Source: Armatimonadota bacterium (lineage in GTDB: Bacteria > Armatimonadota > Fimbriimonadia > Fimbriimonadales > Fimbriimonadaceae). Taken from it: a stretch of DNA of 64,000 bases. The position numbers and the translations under genes are program-made. Shown piece after piece: positions 61,548 to 64,000 of the stretch. Numbering within the stretch: the stretch's first letter is position 1; every line of letters begins with the position of its first letter. The stretch is from NCBI GenBank assembly GCA_016125185.1, contig WGMG01000002.1:372001-436000 (forward strand), in the 5' to 3' direction. The notes under the pieces are model-generated. The model searched no databases. It was not told the origin of the DNA and saw nothing but the letters and a program-made list of their open reading frames with translations.

Positions 61548-62318
61548 CTATGGCAGGAAGATGTTCTTTTGACTCGGGTACGCGACCTCTCGAAGCCGAT
61601 TTCCATCGACTCTGAAGTCCATGACACGATCATAAAGACTCTCCGCACTCTCACTTGGATAAGTGCTGACCATCATCCTAGACCAGTCGCGAAGCAATTC
61701 ATCAGTCTCCTTGGACCAGGTACCTTCAGCCGAGTAAAGCTCAAAGCCCTTTCGCGATGCAAACTCAATTAGGTCGCTTAGCGACGCTTGGGGCATGTCT
61801 TCCTGTTCCACGCTGTGAGATGGTATTTGATCAGAGATTTCGAGGTCATTGATACCAAGATTGGTAGAAGTTAAGACAGCAGGCTCGCACAACTCATGCT
61901 GAGTAATAGTCCTTTCACATCCGCATCGAGGACATATCGTCATTTTTGGTGCCATTAGTGCCGAACAATTCTTGCATCGGCTCTCTATAGATGGGACCCT
62001 GTTAGGGGTTGGTAAGCTCCCCGCAAATGGCTTTTGCCCTTCAAAAACTGGGGTACGGGGAGCTAACGATCCCTGATTTTTCCAATCTAGTTCGCGGACG
62101 AAATCCAGGTCACTGAGGACATACCCAGATGAGCAAATAGGGCATAACATCAGGTTCTGCGAATCATACGGAATGATTGGAATGAAAAACAAGCTGTACC
62201 ATTTCTTCGTTTCAACAAGCTGAAAAGAAACTTCATTGCGGCAATTCGAGCAAGTGTAATTAGCGGAAGTACCTCGCAACTTGTTCGTTCGCCGTCCCCA
62301 TCCAAAAATGAAAAACAT
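61548..62318 (-). CDS. Zinc-ribbon protein of unknown function
   Basis: A 256-residue protein. Its start FFIFGWGRRTNK, then CSNC, WYSLFFIPIIPY and CPIC, is a known zinc-ribbon arrangement in small bacterial proteins. A second pair (CKNC...CPRCGCE) at about residue 115 adds another ribbon. The C-terminal half is helical and acidic. No enzyme domain. Function in the element unknown. Confidence 0.7.
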   Translation of the reverse strand: MFFIFGWGRRTNKLRGTSANYTCSNCRNEVSFQLVETKKWYSLFFIPIIPYDSQNLMLCPICSSGYVLSDLDFVRELDWKNQGSLAPRTPVFEGQKPFAGSLPTPNRVPSIESRCKNCSALMAPKMTICPRCGCERTITQHELCEPAVLTSTNLGINDLEISDQIPSHSVEQEDMPQASLSDLIEFASRKGFELYSAEGTWSKETDELLRDWSRMMVSTYPSESAESLYDRVMDFRVDGNRLREVAYPSQKNIFLP

Positions 62319-62378
62319 TGCCTATGGCCATCGTACCTCTGCACAGCAGAATTCCAGAACGATCTTAGGTCATCGGCG

Positions 62379-62630
62379 GTGTACTGCAAGTACAATCTTC
62401 AAGTGCGTGCAGTTGGCTTTTGCTTTCTTGGTTTGGCACTATTTGGGGCATTGGTGTTCGTTCCCACTGGCTATCCAGCGACCTACGGACGAGTTAGCAA
62501 TCCTGGCTACGAGATTATCTTCAATATTCATGGCTCAAGGGTAATTGACTCTAGCCGAATGTGGATACAGACCCTCTTGCTCGTCGGTATTGGTGCATAT
62601 TTCTTGTACGCTTCGAACAAGCGTCCATGA
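62379..62630 (+). CDS. Small membrane protein of the element
   Basis: An 83-residue protein with two membrane helices (AVGFCFLGLALFGALVFV and WIQTLLLVGIGAYFLY). No family recognised. It is the last gene before attR and divergent from the zinc-ribbon gene. Could be a shadow, but length, start and hydrophobic pattern are reasonable. Confidence 0.5.
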   Translation: MYCKYNLQVRAVGFCFLGLALFGALVFVPTGYPATYGRVSNPGYEIIFNIHGSRVIDSSRMWIQTLLLVGIGAYFLYASNKRP

Positions 62631-62652
62631 GGAACCGCAAATGGAGTGGCAA

Positions 62653-62675
62653 TTGAAACCAACGCTGAAACCAAC
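62653..62675 (+). repeat. Candidate integrase arm-type site, right
   Basis: Identical 23 bp to 56578-56600, with tandem GAAACCAAC motifs. It lies 105 bp inside attR. The stretch 62631-63145 otherwise holds attR, a displaced terminator and the att fragment at 63011; I see no gene in it. Confidence 0.55.
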
Positions 62676-62779
62676 GGAGACGCTTTGAAATGAACAATTG
62701 CGGCAATCTGCGGCGACACAGCGTATACTTTGAACCTAATTTGGCCCAAGACGAACCGCTGCGGATCATGGCAAGCAGA

Positions 62780-62825
62780 ACTGTTAATCAGCGGGTCGTA
62801 GGTTCGAGTCCTACAGCGGCAGCCA
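62780..62825 (+). repeat. attR (46-bp tRNA-Asn 3' fragment)
   Basis: A perfect copy of the tRNA-Asn 3' end without the acceptor 5' half or D-arm, so it is not a functional tRNA. Confidence 0.92.
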
Positions 62826-62840
62826 TTAAAATCACAAATC

Positions 62841-62877
62841 ACTTTGGGTGGAACTTACGTCAGGTTCCACCCAAAGT
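62841..62877 (+). terminator. Displaced original tRNA-Asn terminator (hairpin)
   Basis: A 14-bp perfect stem ACTTTGGGTGGAAC / GTTCCACCCAAAGT with a 9-nt loop, 15 bp past attR. Its placement fits the original host terminator of the tRNA gene before integration, though the following T-run is poor. Confidence 0.55.
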
Positions 62878-63010
62878 CGTTTGTGGGCTTCGATCGTCCG
62901 TCGCTGAAGGACGAGAAGTTCATCCTCGATGATTCCGCCGAAGGGCAATGAACAAAGTGAATCGGAACGCCATGCGTCAGCGAGGGAAATGGAGCAAACC
63001 GGAATCGGGA

Positions 63011-63031
63011 AGTCCTACAGCGGCAGCCATT
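63011..63031 (+). repeat. Third, partial att core
   Basis: A 21-bp copy of the end of the att core plus two flanking bases (AGTCCTACAGCGGCAGCC then ATT), shared with attR at 62809-62827. It suggests a second integration or a scar at the same site. Confidence 0.6.
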
Positions 63032-63145
63032 CAGATTGGAAACAGAAGGAAGAGCCAGTCGCAGTGCCCACGCGACCTTCTAGTAATTGCCGAGGCATTG
63101 TGTTTGGCATAATTCTCGCTCGGGGACTTAGCAACTAAGCAGCTC

Positions 63146-64000
63146 TCACCAATCGAAAATTTCGCTAGCCGCAAAAGGTGCTTCGATATCTCTATCGATT
63201 GCATGGCAAAAGAAACTGTGGCCGAATTCAGTAAATTCTGTGAACTGAACTTTCGTTTCGAGACTCAGTGAAGTAATTTGCTCGCTCCATTTTTCACGAG
63301 ACGAATCTAGAAAGTCAGGAACTTTCTCATAAATTGGAGCAAGCAGTTCCCTTTCCTCAGGTACCACACCCGAGTTGAGGACTACCCTTCGATCTATTAG
63401 CTGAAGTGAATGAGTGAAAACCCGCGACTCAGGGTCTTCAATGATTTTCAGGCGAGCCAAATTATCAAGAGCAGAATACAGTAACAAAGGCGACAAGCTT
63501 GGACTCCAAGGGTCGCCTGACCCGATTTCAAGGCGTGGTTGATTATCATAAACGCCGGAAGCCCGACTCTTCCATCTTGTCATGTCCATCTTGAATCTAA
63601 GTAAATTGCGCTTTGAAGGTGTCAGCGCCCTTAAGAAGACAGCTTCTTTGGGATGCAGCTGCTTGATAATCTCTACAAAGGCTGGATGAGGCTGGGAAAC
63701 ATTCGTGCCATCCATGGCCGAAGCCAAGAGATTTGCAAACATGTCGCTCAGAATTTCGTCGTTTCCTAGGTAGCGCATTGCCTCGATTGCTGGTACCGCA
63801 ATATTTGCTGGTGGAGCAATTACGCGCCCTGGGGGAACTTCGGCGAGTTTCTTTTCCAAGGCATCTTTCAAGTGCTTTTCAATACGCTCGAATCCCCAAA
63901 CCGTTCCTTTGAGCGGAAGAAGTGCAACATTGATGGCACGACCAATAAGAGTTAGGGCCTTTCCAACTTCCTTCGACGCCCCACTTAATGCATCATCATA
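63146..64000 (-). CDS. DUF4393 (Abi-alpha-like) protein, 5' end outside window
   Basis: The frame stays open to the window edge, giving at least 284 residues; an apparent TTG start at 63871 is only an internal Leu. The N-terminal visible part has VGKALTLIGRAINVALLP and the body VPPGRVIAPPANIAVPAIEAMRYL (part) with LSDMFANLLASAMD and HPAFVEIIKQLHPKEA, the DUF4393 pattern. Some members of this family are annotated Abi-alpha and sit in defense loci. Its position next to att scars and low GC fit an acquired cargo gene. Function unproved. Confidence 0.8.
   Translation of the reverse strand, partial: YDDALSGASKEVGKALTLIGRAINVALLPLKGTVWGFERIEKHLKDALEKKLAEVPPGRVIAPPANIAVPAIEAMRYLGNDEILSDMFANLLASAMDGTNVSQPHPAFVEIIKQLHPKEAVFLRALTPSKRNLLRFKMDMTRWKSRASGVYDNQPRLEIGSGDPWSPSLSPLLLYSALDNLARLKIIEDPESRVFTHSLQLIDRRVVLNSGVVPEERELLAPIYEKVPDFLDSSREKWSEQITSLSLETKVQFTEFTEFGHSFFCHAIDRDIEAPFAASEIFDW

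Larger units (their letters stand above)
56475..62825. mobile_element. 6.3-kb integrated element in tRNA-Asn
   Basis: It is bounded by 46-bp perfect direct repeats (56475-56520 and 62780-62825) that match the tRNA-Asn 3' end. Inside are a tyrosine integrase next to the left end, a zinc-finger protein coupled to it, an excisionase-like HTH protein, a PrimPol-type primase, and four accessory genes. There are no capsid, conjugation or helicase genes, so it is a small satellite-like or plasmid-like integrative element. Confidence 0.85.

Noticed and set aside
62780-62825. Second tRNA-Asn gene
   Set aside because: Only the 3' part is present; the acceptor 5' strand and D-arm are missing, so it is the attR fragment.
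62690-62932. Open frame across attR
   Set aside because: It translates the tRNA fragment and terminator hairpin and has no coding character.

Overview
Organism. The window is about 58% GC, densely coded on both strands, and looks like a member of the Armatimonadota, most likely a Fimbriimonas relative. The pointers are a type II/IV pseudopilin whose N-terminus runs FTLIELLVV...FPVFAQAK (a style common in that phylum), three PEP-CTERM-sorted exported proteins, many PQQ/BNR beta-propeller and S9 peptidase secreted proteins, GTG starts and many 4-bp gene overlaps. This placement is inference; no rRNA is present.

Layout. 1-6276: a Gly-rich secreted protein (cut by the window edge), an ankyrin protein, then a tightly overlapping plus-strand chain: HisN-like phosphatase, ruvX, mltG, a YqeG-phosphatase/GtrA fusion, aroE and tsaC. 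6277-10011 (minus): nagA, dprA and a PQQ-propeller protein. 10278-10554: tRNA-Ile(GAT) and tRNA-Leu(TAA). 10566-18683 (minus): a TIM-barrel isomerase and the membrane half of complex I, nuoH-J-K-L-M-N. 18776-22466: small membrane and lipoproteins, a glutathionylspermidine-synthase-like ATP-grasp protein and the first PEP-CTERM protein.

22588-25092 (minus) is the most interesting locus. It holds a bacterial Ro60 (TROVE/VWA, rsr) gene preceded on the same strand by seven head-to-tail RNA elements that I read as Y RNAs. All share GGGCCG, about nine nucleotides, then a GGGTTATC-like block, closed by element-specific complementary stems. Three carry a circularly permuted tRNA-like module (T-arm, tetraloop-capped acceptor stem, D-arm), one has the T-arm and capped stem only, one is degenerate, and two are minimal with no module. 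pnp and rpsO, encoding the usual effector partner of Ro60-Y RNA complexes and its operon mate, lie 4.5 kb away on the same strand.

25501-56298: a second PEP-CTERM protein, a LacI regulator, a REP-associated transposase (RAYT) framed by mirror-image REP palindromes, pnp-rpsO, a periplasmic carbonic anhydrase, an oxidoreductase, a frameshifted second Y1 transposase with its own palindromes, a BNR propeller protein, a third PEP-CTERM gene surrounded by five copies of a dispersed repeat, a Y-family polymerase, an MBOAT/SGNH pair, S9 peptidase, PIG-L deacetylase, a pseudopilin plus a truncated duplicate of its tail, clpC and a sulfatase-fold membrane protein.

56445-62825: tRNA-Asn(GTT) is the attachment site of a 6.3-kb integrated element bounded by a 46-bp direct repeat, with tyrosine integrase, excisionase-like HTH protein, PrimPol-type primase and several small zinc-finger or membrane proteins. 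A third, shorter copy of the att core and a DUF4393 (Abi-alpha-like) gene at the right edge suggest a second, partly decayed insertion.
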